Shown here: piece after piece, positions 1 to 8,727 of the stretch | Position numbering within the stretch: position 1 is the stretch's first letter | Layout: each line of letters starts with the position of its first letter | Origin: G965250275 sp965250275 | Lineage (GTDB): Bacteria; Pseudomonadota; Alphaproteobacteria; Rhodobacterales; Rhodobacteraceae | DNA: 64,000 nucleotides | Assembly: GCA_965250275.1 (NCBI GenBank) | Contig: OZ252297.1 | Coordinates: forward strand, 1,736,001 to 1,800,000 | Direction: 5' to 3' | The notes under the pieces: generated by a model | What the model saw: the letters and a program-made list of their open reading frames with translations, nothing else | What the model was told of the DNA's origin: nothing | Databases searched by the model: none | Position numbers and translations under genes: made by a program

Positions 1-218
1 CCTATCCATGGGCGCGCGCTCATGTCTGGGCAAAGGTGTCTGTCGAAGGGCTGGACAATTTGAACGCATGGTTTGAGCGGCTCGACGCACGCCCTGCGGT
101 GCAAAAGGCACTGACCATCCCAAAGGCGCAACCGGCCTTTTGGGGTGATGCGGATGCAAGCAGCTTTCTCGCCGAAAACGCTGCGCGCTTTGCATCAGAC
201 GTCAAGGCTCATCCGTAA
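1..218 (+). CDS. Glutathione S-transferase, C-terminal fragment
   Basis: The reading frame is open from the first bases of the window, so the gene starts outside it. About 71 residues are visible, beginning YPWARAHVW and continuing with LDNLNAWFERLDARPAVQKAL, a pattern typical of the helical C-terminal domain of bacterial glutathione S-transferases of the YghU/YfcG type. The thioredoxin-like N-terminal domain with the catalytic residue is not visible, so activity cannot be judged. It converges on the DNA ligase gene and their 3' ends overlap by 10 bases. An internal ATG at 36 is not the true start, because homology continues upstream of it. Confidence 0.75.
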   Translation, partial: YPWARAHVWAKVSVEGLDNLNAWFERLDARPAVQKALTIPKAQPAFWGDADASSFLAENAARFASDVKAHP

Positions 219-1801
219 ACCCGCAGAATGTCTTTCAGGTCTTCCAGCGTGTTGGCCTCTTGCACGGGTTTGTCTTTGCGCCAGCGCGCCATGCGCGGAA
301 ACCGCAATGCGACGCCCGATTTGTGGCGAGAGCTTTCGTGAATGCCCTCGAATGCAATCTCAAACACGTGCTCGGGCGTGACCTGACGCACCGGCCCGAA
401 CCGCTGTTGGGTGTTCTTACGCACCCATGCGGTGATTTCGCGGAACTCGGCGTCGGTGAGTCCTGAGTAGGCTTTGGTAAAAGGCACCAGTTCGTTGCCT
501 TGCCAGACCGCAAAGGTGAAGTCAGTGAACAGGTTCGCACGTCGTCCATGCCCCGACTGAGCATAGATCATCACAGCGTCGATGGTCAGCGGGGCAAGTT
601 TCCATTTCCACCAATCCCCCTTCTTGCGGCCCGCCAGGTAGGGGCTGCCTGCCTTTTTCAGCATCAGACCTTCGGCGCGCATGTCCCGAGCACGCTCGCG
701 CTCCTTGATCAGGTCGACCCAGGACCCGAATGCGAGTTGTGGCGACAATCGGACGGGCGCGTCAGATGGCAGAGCTCCGAGCATGTCTTCGAGGCCGGCA
801 CGCCGATCCTTGAATGGCCGGTCGCGCAGGTCTTGCCCTTCGCATTCCAAAAGATCGTAGGCATAAACAATCACAGGTGCGTCGCGAAGCAGGGACTTGG
901 GCACCGTTTTTCGGCCAATCCGTTTCTGCAATGCGTTGAAGGGAAGAGGTCCGTCTTCGCTCCACGCAAGGATTTCCCCGTCGATCACGGTGCCCATTGG
1001 AAGAAAATCAAGGGCGCGCGCCAGTTCAGGAAAGCGGTCGGTCATCAGTTCCTCTCCGCGCGACCAGACGAAGTGGTTTCCCTCGCGCAGGATCAGTTGC
1101 CCTCGGATGCCATCCCATTTCCATTCGGCGCGCCAATCTGACGGTTCTCCCAGCGTTTCCGGGGCATCCTCCAGCGCGTAGGCCAGATAGAACGGGTAGG
1201 GGCGCGACGCATCTGCGCCAGCGTCGTCGGCTTCGATTAGTGTGTGCCAGCTTGTGGTGTCCGGCGTCCAGTTGCCCATCAGTCGATGGGCCAGTTCAGC
1301 TTCGTCTTTGCCAGTGGCGCGCGACAGGGCGCGTGTCATCAGCTTTTGACTGACCCCGACCCGAAATCCGCCCGTAAGCAGCTTGTTGAACAAGAAGCGT
1401 TCCATCGTGTCGAGACGATCCCACGCCGCGGTCACAGCCTCTTTGCGGTCTGTTTCATCCATCTTTGACGCGACCTGAAGGTACCTGATCCAATAAGTCA
1501 GGCCCTCATCGCTTTGCTGGGTGGCTGGTGGGAGGATCAGGGCGATGGTTTCGGCCAAATCCCCGACGATCGGATAGGCTTCCTCAAAGAGCCACAACGG
1601 ATAGCCGGCTTTTTCGGCCGCCCATTCTCGCAGGTAAGTTGTAGTGATCGTACGTTTGGGTCTGCGGCCCGAAAAAAGCGCGACGGTCCAGAGCTTGTCC
1701 TCTTCCGGGGCAGAAGCGAGGTACTCTGCCAAGGCGCCCACCTTCACGGTTGTTTTGGTGGTCTGATCGATCCGGCTGAAGAGCTCTGCAAAGGCCTTCA
1801 T
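209..1801 (-). CDS. ATP-dependent DNA ligase (LigB/LigC-type, exonuclease-linked)
   Basis: This 530-residue protein seals nicks in duplex DNA through an enzyme-adenylate intermediate. Residues 1-200 form the helical N-terminal DNA-binding region. Motif I is EWKWDGIRG with the nucleophilic lysine at K228. Motif IV (EGLMLKK) and motif V (KWKLAPLTID) follow, and an OB-fold domain fills the C-terminus. It is distinct from the essential NAD-dependent LigA. Its start overlaps the stop of the upstream exonuclease gene (ATGA at 1798-1801), so the two are probably translationally coupled. In many bacteria this ligase family is linked to the same exonuclease plus an Lhr-type helicase and a metallophosphoesterase in a repair cluster; neither of those partners is next to it here. 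Confidence 0.93.
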   Translation of the reverse strand: MKAFAELFSRIDQTTKTTVKVGALAEYLASAPEEDKLWTVALFSGRRPKRTITTTYLREWAAEKAGYPLWLFEEAYPIVGDLAETIALILPPATQQSDEGLTYWIRYLQVASKMDETDRKEAVTAAWDRLDTMERFLFNKLLTGGFRVGVSQKLMTRALSRATGKDEAELAHRLMGNWTPDTTSWHTLIEADDAGADASRPYPFYLAYALEDAPETLGEPSDWRAEWKWDGIRGQLILREGNHFVWSRGEELMTDRFPELARALDFLPMGTVIDGEILAWSEDGPLPFNALQKRIGRKTVPKSLLRDAPVIVYAYDLLECEGQDLRDRPFKDRRAGLEDMLGALPSDAPVRLSPQLAFGSWVDLIKERERARDMRAEGLMLKKAGSPYLAGRKKGDWWKWKLAPLTIDAVMIYAQSGHGRRANLFTDFTFAVWQGNELVPFTKAYSGLTDAEFREITAWVRKNTQQRFGPVRQVTPEHVFEIAFEGIHESSRHKSGVALRFPRMARWRKDKPVQEANTLEDLKDILRVYG

Positions 1802-2811
1802 GACTCACCCTCAGGCTCTGAAGCCTCGCCCCCGAATTCGGTTTGAACAACCTTGGCATCGAAACCGTTCTCATTCAGCCAGCGCGTGAAGATCTCTGTG
1901 TAACCATGCGTAACAAAGACTCTTTCTGCGCCAGTGGCTTTGATGCTTTTGTTCAGGCCATCCCAATCCGCGTGGTCGGACACCACGAACCCGCGCTCGG
2001 CTGCATGGCGCCGGCGCACGCCGCGCAGCGCCATCCATCCACTGGCAAACGCTGAGGAAACCGTGCCAAAGCGGCGAGCCCAGGCGCTGCCCAATGCAGA
2101 GGGTGGCGCAAGCACCAGCGCATTTTGATGGGCGGAGAGATCAAGGTCCGGTGTGACCGGAATGGTTTCGGGCAGCGCATAGCCTTGAGACCGCAAAACT
2201 CTGCAGGTGGCCTCTACCGCGCCATGGGTCAGGACCGGACCGATCTGGTCGTCCAGCATGCAGAGCAGCCGTTGCGCTTTGCCGAGTGAGTAGGCCCCCA
2301 GCATCGGCGTTTTGCCGTCTGCGACACTGGCCTGCCACCACGCGTTGAGATCGTTCGACACCTGCTTGTGCGAGGGCCAATGAAACACTGGCAGGCCAAA
2401 TGTGCTCTCGGTGATGAAGGCATGGCAGGGAACGGGTTCGAAAGGTTCGCTCAAACCGTCGTCGTCAACCTTGTAGTCGCCGGATGCGACCCAGACTTCG
2501 CCCGTGACTTCGACGCGGATCTGTGCGGAGCCGGGCACATGCCCGGCCGGGTGAAACGACACGGTGGCTGATCCAATCTTGCGCTGTTCGCCAAATCTGA
2601 CAGTGTCGATCTGGATATCACCCAATCGGTGCCGGATCACTGGCGCGGCCGCGATGGTGGACAAGTAGCGTGCGTGCCCGGGTCGCGCGTGATCCGCATG
2701 GCCATGTGTGATAAGCGCCCGGTCTACGGGCCGCCAAGGGTCGATGTAGAAATCGCCCGCCGGGCAATAGATGCCCTTGTCGGTGAAGGTCAGGACGGGA
2801 TCGCGCGCCAT
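1798..2811 (-). CDS. Ligase-associated DNA exonuclease (metallo-beta-lactamase fold)
   Basis: A roughly 337-residue metallo-beta-lactamase/beta-CASP type nuclease. The metal-binding motif HGHADHAR lies near residue 36-43 from the chosen start, and further metal ligands are likely in the HPAGHVPGSAQ and SDHADW segments. The family resembles mRNA 3'-end processing nucleases and is usually annotated as ligase-associated DNA exonuclease. The start MARDPVLTF at 2811 is preferred because the family begins directly with the beta-strand PVLTFTDKGIYCPAGDF; two upstream in-frame ATGs (2820, 2847) would add a low-complexity Ala/Arg extension. It lies directly upstream of the ligase with an ATGA overlap, which suggests one repair operon. 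Confidence 0.9.
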   Translation of the reverse strand: MARDPVLTFTDKGIYCPAGDFYIDPWRPVDRALITHGHADHARPGHARYLSTIAAAPVIRHRLGDIQIDTVRFGEQRKIGSATVSFHPAGHVPGSAQIRVEVTGEVWVASGDYKVDDDGLSEPFEPVPCHAFITESTFGLPVFHWPSHKQVSNDLNAWWQASVADGKTPMLGAYSLGKAQRLLCMLDDQIGPVLTHGAVEATCRVLRSQGYALPETIPVTPDLDLSAHQNALVLAPPSALGSAWARRFGTVSSAFASGWMALRGVRRRHAAERGFVVSDHADWDGLNKSIKATGAERVFVTHGYTEIFTRWLNENGFDAKVVQTEFGGEASEPEGES

Positions 2812-2850
2812 GACAGGCATACTAGCGCACGCCCGCGCGGGCGCCACTGC

Positions 2851-3819
2851 TCAGGCGCTGCGAGCGTTGCCTTGGGACTCTTCGGAGCCTGAAAACAAGC
2901 GATCAAGCCGGTCAAAGATGCGGGTGCGCACCGCCGGCGTTTCCATCAGCACTTCATGTTCGGCATCTTCGATGATGTCGAGTTCGCCGCGTGGCCAGAT
3001 CGCCATGCGATCGCGTGCCGCCTGAACATCAACGATCTTCTCTTCCGCCCCGACAAAGCACACGCAGGGCAGGTCAGGCGAAGGACGGCTGGCCAGCTGG
3101 CGGCATTCCATCAACGCTTCGCGGAACCAGATCAGGCTTGGGCCACCCAGCGCCAGTTCGGGGTGCGCCTCCATCTGTACGCGCATCAGCTCGTACATTT
3201 CCGGGTCGCGCGTCAGCACATTGCCCTCAAAAGGTTCGGCAAGCACATAGTTTTCATAGCGTGTGCTGGGGGGCAGGCGCGTGCCCAGACCCACGGCCGG
3301 CATGGCGTGGGACAGCATCCATCCAAACGGTTTGACGATTGGAGACATGTAGATGCCCCACATCGGGCCCGTGAACCCGCAGGCCTGAACAGGCATGCCC
3401 TCCATCACGGCGCGCAGACCGATGCCACCACCCATGGAGTGTCCGATCATGTACCAGGGGCGGGGCAGTTCCAGGTGGCGCGCGGCCCGCAAGGCCGCGG
3501 CCAGATCTTTCTGGTAGTCCGAGAAATGCACCACATGTCCGATGCGTTCGTCATCCAGCAAACGATCGGCTATGCCCTGGCCACGCCAGTCGATCGCAAG
3601 GCTTGCATAGCCGCGCTGCGCCAGCTCGCCCGCGGCCGGACCGTACTTTTCAACGTATTCCGAGCGTCCGGGGAGGATCAGTACGGTGCCTTTGGCTTTG
3701 GCGGGTTTCCAATAGCCAACCCGGATGCGTACGTCGTCGCTTGTATTGACCCAGAGAGCGCTGCCCCCCGGTGGTCCGCCGGCCACATCTTCATAGAAAG
3801 GGGCCGGCGCGAGAGACAT
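2851..3819 (-). CDS. Alpha/beta hydrolase (lysophospholipase/monoacylglycerol lipase-like)
   Basis: A 322-residue single-domain alpha/beta hydrolase of the Hydrolase_4 / PldB type. The nucleophile elbow is GHSMGG with Ser at 128. The oxyanion region LPGRSEYVEKYG is at 50-60 and WRGQG at 79-82. Candidate acid and histidine residues are near the C-terminus (VGAEEKIVD and DAEHEVLME). The family cleaves ester bonds in lysophospholipids or monoacylglycerols, but the substrate here is unknown. Its ATG overlaps the stop codon of the SCP2 gene (TGATG at 3817-3821), so the two lipid-related proteins are probably made together. No signal peptide is visible, so a cytoplasmic location is likely. Confidence 0.85.
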   Translation of the reverse strand: MSLAPAPFYEDVAGGPPGGSALWVNTSDDVRIRVGYWKPAKAKGTVLILPGRSEYVEKYGPAAGELAQRGYASLAIDWRGQGIADRLLDDERIGHVVHFSDYQKDLAAALRAARHLELPRPWYMIGHSMGGGIGLRAVMEGMPVQACGFTGPMWGIYMSPIVKPFGWMLSHAMPAVGLGTRLPPSTRYENYVLAEPFEGNVLTRDPEMYELMRVQMEAHPELALGGPSLIWFREALMECRQLASRPSPDLPCVCFVGAEEKIVDVQAARDRMAIWPRGELDIIEDAEHEVLMETPAVRTRIFDRLDRLFSGSEESQGNARSA

Positions 3820-4109
3820 CAGGCCAGCACCGACGCCAGTTGCATCGCTTTGCCCATGTCGCCATCAACGGTCAGTTTGCCCGTCATGAATGCGCTTGTG
3901 GGGTTAAGGTCCCCTTCGAGAATGGATTTGAAGGTCTCGGCATCCGCGGTCATCGTCACGTCGGCGTCGTCATCGCCAACGCGCGCGCCGTCCCCATCCA
4001 TGACAATGCTGCCCTCGCCGGTGATTTCGAACTTGGCCGAGCCGTCAAAAGACGCTGCCGCCAATTTCGCATTCAGTTCGGCCGTCGCTTGATCAAGAAG
4101 GTCGCTCAT
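3819..4109 (-). CDS. SCP2 sterol-binding domain protein
   Basis: A 96-residue protein consisting almost entirely of an SCP2-like domain. The typical pattern is visible: AKFEITGEGSIVMDG, then DADVTMTADAETFKSILEGDLNPTSAFMTGKLTVDGDM, which is the family's hydrophobic-ligand-binding sheet and helix. Bacterial single-domain SCP2 proteins bind fatty acyl or other apolar ligands; the ligand here is not known. It is the first gene of a two-gene minus-strand unit with the alpha/beta hydrolase (1-nt TGATG overlap) and is transcribed divergently from the TPR gene. Confidence 0.85.
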   Translation of the reverse strand: MSDLLDQATAELNAKLAAASFDGSAKFEITGEGSIVMDGDGARVGDDDADVTMTADAETFKSILEGDLNPTSAFMTGKLTVDGDMGKAMQLASVLA

Positions 4110-4183
4110 CTGTCACTCTCTTTTCAGGTTTGACGCGCTCGTGTCTGGAAATCGCCGCGCGTCGCGTTACACTGCATGTCGTT

Positions 4184-4753
4184 ATGAGCTTAAAGCACCC
4201 CAATCTCAAAGGTATCGTGACGGCACTTTTTGCCCTAGTCATGTATTCCATACCTTTGGCGGCCCAAACCGCCGACGAGACCGACGAATCGGTCCTTCTG
4301 GAGCAACTGGCAGAGGCAGACCCGGCCGAAGCGCTGCGCGTCGAACGCCAGTTGCAGGCCCTGTGGAGGAAAAGCGGGTCTGCGGCGATGGATCTGCTGC
4401 TCAAACGCGGGCGCGACGCCCTTGAGATTGACGATCTGAACGCGGCCATCGAACATCTGACCGCTCTGACGGACCATGCACCTGATTTTGCCGAAGGCTG
4501 GCACACGCGGGCCTCGGCCTTTTATGAAGCGGAAATGTTCGGGCCCGCCCTCGCGGATCTGGAACGGACGCTGGCGCTCAATCCCAATCACTACAACGCG
4601 ATCCTGGGGCTTGGTGCGATCCTTGAGACCTTTGGCAATCCCGAGCTCGCCTATGAGGCATATGAGCGTGCATTGGCCATACACCCCAATCATGAAGAAC
4701 TGGGTGAGGCCGTTGAGCGGCTGAGACCCGTTGTCGAAGGCAAGGCGCTCTGA
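4184..4753 (+). CDS. Exported tetratricopeptide repeat protein
   Basis: The product is about 189 residues from the ATG at 4184, chosen because it gives a clean signal peptide (MSLKHPNLKGIVTALFALVM then a cleavage site near LAAQT). An in-frame ATG at 4130 would place an Arg-rich stretch in front of it. Three TPR-like units follow in the C-terminal two thirds (LLKRGRDALEIDDLNAAIEHL, AEGWHTRASAFYEAEMFGPALADLERTLALNP, YNAILGLGAILETFGNPELAYEAYERALAI; each shown only in part as a motif guide). It is probably a periplasmic scaffold protein. The function is unknown. It is followed closely by the Suv3-like helicase. Confidence 0.8.
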   Translation: MSLKHPNLKGIVTALFALVMYSIPLAAQTADETDESVLLEQLAEADPAEALRVERQLQALWRKSGSAAMDLLLKRGRDALEIDDLNAAIEHLTALTDHAPDFAEGWHTRASAFYEAEMFGPALADLERTLALNPNHYNAILGLGAILETFGNPELAYEAYERALAIHPNHEELGEAVERLRPVVEGKAL

Positions 4754-4780
4754 CCCCGGTCAGGGGGCAAGGAGCATCAG

Positions 4781-7669
4781 GTGTCGATGTCGTCCCGCGT
4801 TGTGGCCGTGCTTGGCCCCACCAACACTGGCAAAACCCACTACGCGATCGAGCGTATGCTGGGTCACCGCACCGGTATCATCGGTTTGCCACTGCGGCTG
4901 CTGGCGCGCGAGGTTTATGACAAGATCGTCGCAGTCCGGGGTCCGTCTGTCGTGGCTTTGGTCACGGGCGAAGAGCGTATTGTGCCGCCGCGCACGCAGT
5001 ACTGGGTCTGTACCGTCGAAGCGATGCCGCAGGGGATGGGGTGCGATTTCCTGGCGGTTGACGAGATTCAGCTCTGCGCTGATCCGGAACGCGGCCACGT
5101 GTTTACCGATCGCCTGCTGCACGCACGCGGCCTGCATGAAACGCTGTTTCTGGGCAGCGACACCATGCGCGGTCCCATCCGCAGTCTGGTCCCGGAGGCA
5201 CAGTTCCAATCGCGCGAGCGCATGTCTCAACTGGTCTACTCGGGAGCAAAGAAACTCAGCCGGATGCCGGCCCGCAGCGCAATCGTCGGTTTCTCGGTGG
5301 ACAATGTTTACGCCATCGCAGAACTGATCCGCCGGCAAAAGGGCGGGGCCGCGGTTGTAATGGGCGCGCTGTCGCCCCGCACGAGGAACGCGCAGGTCGA
5401 GTTGTATCAGGCCGGAGAGGTGGATTACCTCGTGGCCACAGACGCGATCGGGATGGGTCTGAACCTCGACGTCGATCACGTGGCATTCTCGGCCCTGGCC
5501 AAGTTCGATGGGCGTCGAATGCGTCCTCTTGCGCCAAATGAATTGGCACAGATTGCCGGCCGTGCAGGACGTGGCATGTCCAATGGCACATTTGGTGTGA
5601 CCGGAGAAGCACCGCCGCTGGACGATAGCGTTGCGCAAGCCATCATGGATCATCGGTTCACGCCACTCAAAAAGCTGAACTGGCGCAACTCCTCGCTACA
5701 GTTCGGGTCTATCGACACGTTGATCCGTACGCTGGAAGCCGCACCCGACGACGACACTTTGGTGCGTGCGCGCGAGGCGGATGACTTGCTCGCCCTCAAA
5801 TCTCTGGCGCAAGTGGATGCCGTCAGTGCCCGAGCCATTGACGCAGCAGCGGTGAAACTGCTGTGGGACGTCTGCCGGATTCCGGATTTTCGCGGCATTA
5901 GCCACGCCGAACACGCGTCCCTGCTGGAACTGATCTATGGGTATCTGCACGAGTCCGGGCAGGTGCCAGACGATTGGCTGGCACGCCAGATCCGGCGCAT
6001 TGATCGCACCGATGGAGATATCGATGCGCTCTCGAAACGTTTGGCATTTATCCGCACGTGGACATACGTGGCCCAGCGTAAGGGATGGGTTGGGGATGAA
6101 AGCCATTGGCGCGGCGAAACCCGCGCTGTAGAAGACCGTATCTCGGACGCATTGCATATGCGTCTGACCCAAAGATTTGTGGACCGGCGCACCTCTGTCC
6201 TGTTGCGCCGGCTCAAGCAGAAGGAGGCCCTTTTGGCCGAAGTGAGCGAAAGTGGTGATGTGACGGTCGAAGGCGAGTTCGTCGGGCGTCTAGAGGGGTT
6301 TCGGTTCATGCCTGACAAGGGCGCCGCCGCAGGCGCTGAAGCCAAGGCTTTGAAGACCGCGTCGCTGCAGGCGCTGGCCCCACATTTTCATTTGCGCGCG
6401 GACCGTTTCTACAACGCCCCGGACACCGAAATCGACTTCACCGAACAGGGGGGACTGATGTGGGGCGAGCATGCGGTCGGCAAGCTTGTTGCCGGAGGGG
6501 AGCCGCTGAAACCACAGGTAGAAGTGTTTGTGGATGATGCGGCGGGCACCGACGTGGCCCAAAAGGTCTCGCGACGACTGCAGCATTTCATTGACCGCAA
6601 AGTGGCGTCTCTGTTTGAACCCTTGCTGGGATTGCAGCGTGACGAAGCGTTGACAGGGTTGGCGCGCGGTTTCGCCTTTCAGATCGTCGAGGCGTTTGGA
6701 GTGCTGCCGCGCGCAGCCGTCGCCCAGGAAGTGAAAGAACTGGATCAGGAGGCCCGGGGTGCTCTGCGCAAACATGGCATCCGTTTTGGCCAGTTCACGG
6801 TGTTCTTGCCTTTATTGCTGAAACCGGCGCCGACGCGCCTGCGACTGGTTTTGTGGTCGTTGTCAAAGGGCTTGCAAGAGTTCCCTGAAGCACCTCCTCC
6901 AGGCCTCGTTACGGTTCCCGTGCAACCTGGTGCTGCTGAGGGCTACGACAGCATGGCCGGATATCGCATCGCTGGGGAGCGGATGATCCGCATCGACATG
7001 CTGGAGCGCCTGGCGGATATGCTGCGCAATGAGGACAGCCGTGGCGGGTTCGAAGCCAAGGCCGACATGCTCTCTATCACCGGCATGACGCTGGAGCAGT
7101 TCGCCGATCTGATGCATGGACTCGGATATCAGGGCGTGCGTGGCGAGCGCGAAAAGTTCAAACCAGTTGTTGAAGCCACGGATGCGACGCCGGCGAGTGA
7201 GGGTGCTGAAACATCCGCAGATGACACCCAATCGAACGAAGCCGCATCCGAGGTTGCGGCTGAGGCCGATACGCCGGATGCGGCACCAGCGCCCGACGCC
7301 GTCGCAGATGTTGCGCCGTCCGAGACTGATGCGCCCGATGTGGATGTCGATGCACAGGGCGAAGAGGCAGAATCCCCTTCGGAATCGGGCGCAGAGGGTG
7401 ATCCGACCGATCCCGAGATGGAGGTCTTTTACACCTTCACATGGGGGCGTCAGCGTCCAACGAATCGTGGTGAGCGGGGGCGCCGACCGGGCGGGAAACC
7501 GCAAGGCAAGCAAAAGCACCAGGGCAAGCCGCGCGGCAAGCGCGGAGCGGGCCGGGACGAAGCCAAAGGCGCTAAGAGTTTCTCGGCCAAGCCTGCGCGC
7601 AAGGAAAAGGCGATCGATCCGGACAATCCGTTCGCTGCCGCTCTTATGGGTCTGAAAGACCAGAAATGA
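4781..7669 (+). CDS. Suv3-like DExH RNA helicase
   Basis: A 962-residue superfamily 2 helicase related to mitochondrial Suv3. Walker A is GPTNTGKT (12-19), the motif II box is DEIQ (94-97), and motif VI is QIAGRAGRG in the region encoded around 5550. The Suv3-type helical C-terminal region follows. The last 150 residues are unlike the rest: an Ala/Glu/Asp-rich acidic linker (about 790-875) and then a Lys/Arg/Gly-rich tail ending in DPDNPFAAALMGLKDQK. That arrangement suggests a disordered RNA- or partner-binding tail. The GTG at 4781 is preferred because AAGGAG (4769-4774) lies 6 nt upstream; an ATG two codons later is the alternative. The gene for the S4-domain protein follows after 4 nt, which suggests an RNA-related operon. 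Confidence 0.88.
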   Translation: MSMSSRVVAVLGPTNTGKTHYAIERMLGHRTGIIGLPLRLLAREVYDKIVAVRGPSVVALVTGEERIVPPRTQYWVCTVEAMPQGMGCDFLAVDEIQLCADPERGHVFTDRLLHARGLHETLFLGSDTMRGPIRSLVPEAQFQSRERMSQLVYSGAKKLSRMPARSAIVGFSVDNVYAIAELIRRQKGGAAVVMGALSPRTRNAQVELYQAGEVDYLVATDAIGMGLNLDVDHVAFSALAKFDGRRMRPLAPNELAQIAGRAGRGMSNGTFGVTGEAPPLDDSVAQAIMDHRFTPLKKLNWRNSSLQFGSIDTLIRTLEAAPDDDTLVRAREADDLLALKSLAQVDAVSARAIDAAAVKLLWDVCRIPDFRGISHAEHASLLELIYGYLHESGQVPDDWLARQIRRIDRTDGDIDALSKRLAFIRTWTYVAQRKGWVGDESHWRGETRAVEDRISDALHMRLTQRFVDRRTSVLLRRLKQKEALLAEVSESGDVTVEGEFVGRLEGFRFMPDKGAAAGAEAKALKTASLQALAPHFHLRADRFYNAPDTEIDFTEQGGLMWGEHAVGKLVAGGEPLKPQVEVFVDDAAGTDVAQKVSRRLQHFIDRKVASLFEPLLGLQRDEALTGLARGFAFQIVEAFGVLPRAAVAQEVKELDQEARGALRKHGIRFGQFTVFLPLLLKPAPTRLRLVLWSLSKGLQEFPEAPPPGLVTVPVQPGAAEGYDSMAGYRIAGERMIRIDMLERLADMLRNEDSRGGFEAKADMLSITGMTLEQFADLMHGLGYQGVRGEREKFKPVVEATDATPASEGAETSADDTQSNEAASEVAAEADTPDAAPAPDAVADVAPSETDAPDVDVDAQGEEAESPSESGAEGDPTDPEMEVFYTFTWGRQRPTNRGERGRRPGGKPQGKQKHQGKPRGKRGAGRDEAKGAKSFSAKPARKEKAIDPDNPFAAALMGLKDQK

Positions 7670-7673
7670 GCGC

Positions 7674-7979
7674 ATGACGGAGCCATCGGACAAACTGCGT
7701 CTGGACAAATGGCTGTGGCACGCAAGGTTCTTCAAAACCCGCAGTCTGGCGGCCAAGCAGGTTGGGGCCGGGCGGGTGCGAGTCAACGGCGCACGGGTGA
7801 CCAAGCCGGCGCATTTGGTTGGCGCTGGCGATGTCCTTACCTTTGCCCGTGCGCGCGAGGTTGAAGTGATCCGCGTCGAGGCGCTGGGGACCCGGCGAGG
7901 CCCTGCGCCAGAGGCGCGAACGCTATACGCGGATCTTACGGTTCCAGAGAACAATTCCTCTGAAACCTGCGACCCCTGA
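7674..7979 (+). CDS. hslR: S4-domain RNA-binding protein, Hsp15-like
   Basis: A 101-residue protein with an N-terminal S4 RNA-binding domain (LRLDKWLWHARFFKTRSLA, then AGRVRVNGARVTKPAHLVGAGD). Hsp15 of Escherichia coli binds free 50S subunits that carry nascent chain-tRNA and helps recycle them. Its close spacing behind the Suv3-like helicase (4 nt after the stop) points to a joint RNA or ribosome quality-control role, though that is inference. The length agrees with the short alphaproteobacterial members of the family. Confidence 0.87.
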   Translation: MTEPSDKLRLDKWLWHARFFKTRSLAAKQVGAGRVRVNGARVTKPAHLVGAGDVLTFARAREVEVIRVEALGTRRGPAPEARTLYADLTVPENNSSETCDP

Positions 7980-8008
7980 GAAAAAGTCTCTCGTACACGC
8001 TGCTGTGT

Positions 8009-8029
8009 GGGGATCGTTGCCCCTTTTTC
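8009..8029 (+). terminator. Possible weak intrinsic terminator after the helicase-hslR unit
   Basis: GGGG (8009-8012) can pair with CCCC (8020-8023), followed directly by five T residues. The stem is short, but outer segments CGCTGC (around 7999) and GCAGCG (around 8035) could enclose it. It sits between hslR and fdxA. Confidence 0.35.
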
Positions 8030-8100
8030 GCTTTGCAGCGCTTGAATGCGGCCCAGCGCTGATTTAGCTAGTCGATGAGTCCGACACGCGAAAGCCGCAC

Positions 8101-8439
8101 ATGACCTATATCGTCACCGACAATTGCATCGCCTGCAAATACACCGATTGCGTTGAGGTGTGCCCCGTAGACTGCTTCTACGAGGGAGAGAACATGTTGG
8201 TGATTCATCCCGACGAATGCATTGACTGCGGTGTCTGTGAACCTGAATGCCCGGCTGACGCGATCCGCCCTGACACCGAGCCGGACATGGACAAATGGGT
8301 GGAGTTCAACCGCAAGTATTCCGAGATGTGGCCGGTGATCATCACCAAGAAAGATCAGTTGCCCGATGCAGAAGAGCGCGACGGCGAAGCCGGCAAGCTT
8401 GAAAAGTACTTCTCGGAGGCGCCGGGCGAGGGCGGCTGA
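8101..8439 (+). CDS. fdxA: Ferredoxin FdxA (7Fe-8S type)
   Basis: A 112-residue soluble ferredoxin. The N-terminal cluster region reads CIACKYTDCVEVCPVDCF and the second CIDCGVCEPECPADA. The spacing is that of the 3Fe-4S plus 4Fe-4S class found in Rhodobacter and Azotobacter (FdxA/FdI-like). The Asp/Glu-rich C-terminal tail is also typical. It carries electrons at low potential; the partner enzyme cannot be deduced from the neighbours. The gene stands alone ahead of carD. Confidence 0.95.
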   Translation: MTYIVTDNCIACKYTDCVEVCPVDCFYEGENMLVIHPDECIDCGVCEPECPADAIRPDTEPDMDKWVEFNRKYSEMWPVIITKKDQLPDAEERDGEAGKLEKYFSEAPGEGG

Positions 8440-8494
8440 CGATTCGTTGAATGGCCCGCCGCTTGTGGAAGTGGCAGGGCGCTGAGTGGCTGAC

Positions 8495-8516
8495 AAGTGT
8501 TTGATTTTAGACACTT
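8495..8516. promoter_or_regulatory. Inverted repeat upstream of carD
   Basis: AAGTGT (8495-8500) and ACACTT (8511-8516) form an inverted repeat around a 10-nt AT-rich spacer, in the 288-bp gap between fdxA and carD. The gap also has an AT-rich TATATT at about 8571 that could be a -10 element. No T-tract follows the repeat, so an operator is more likely than a terminator. No binding protein is assigned. Confidence 0.3.
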
Positions 8517-8727
8517 CGCATGACCGTGACCCAACGTTGGGTGGCGATGGGTCAAAATGTGTGCTATATTTCCGTTACATATGAGATCAATGAACGGACC
8601 TGTCCCTTACGTTTCGCAGCATTGGGATAGTTGAACTCGCGAAAAATCGACCTCGGACGGGACATGATGGGTGCCCCGCTCTGGTTTTTTTGTCGCCTGA
8701 GTTTGTCCTCGAACAAGGAAGACCTGA

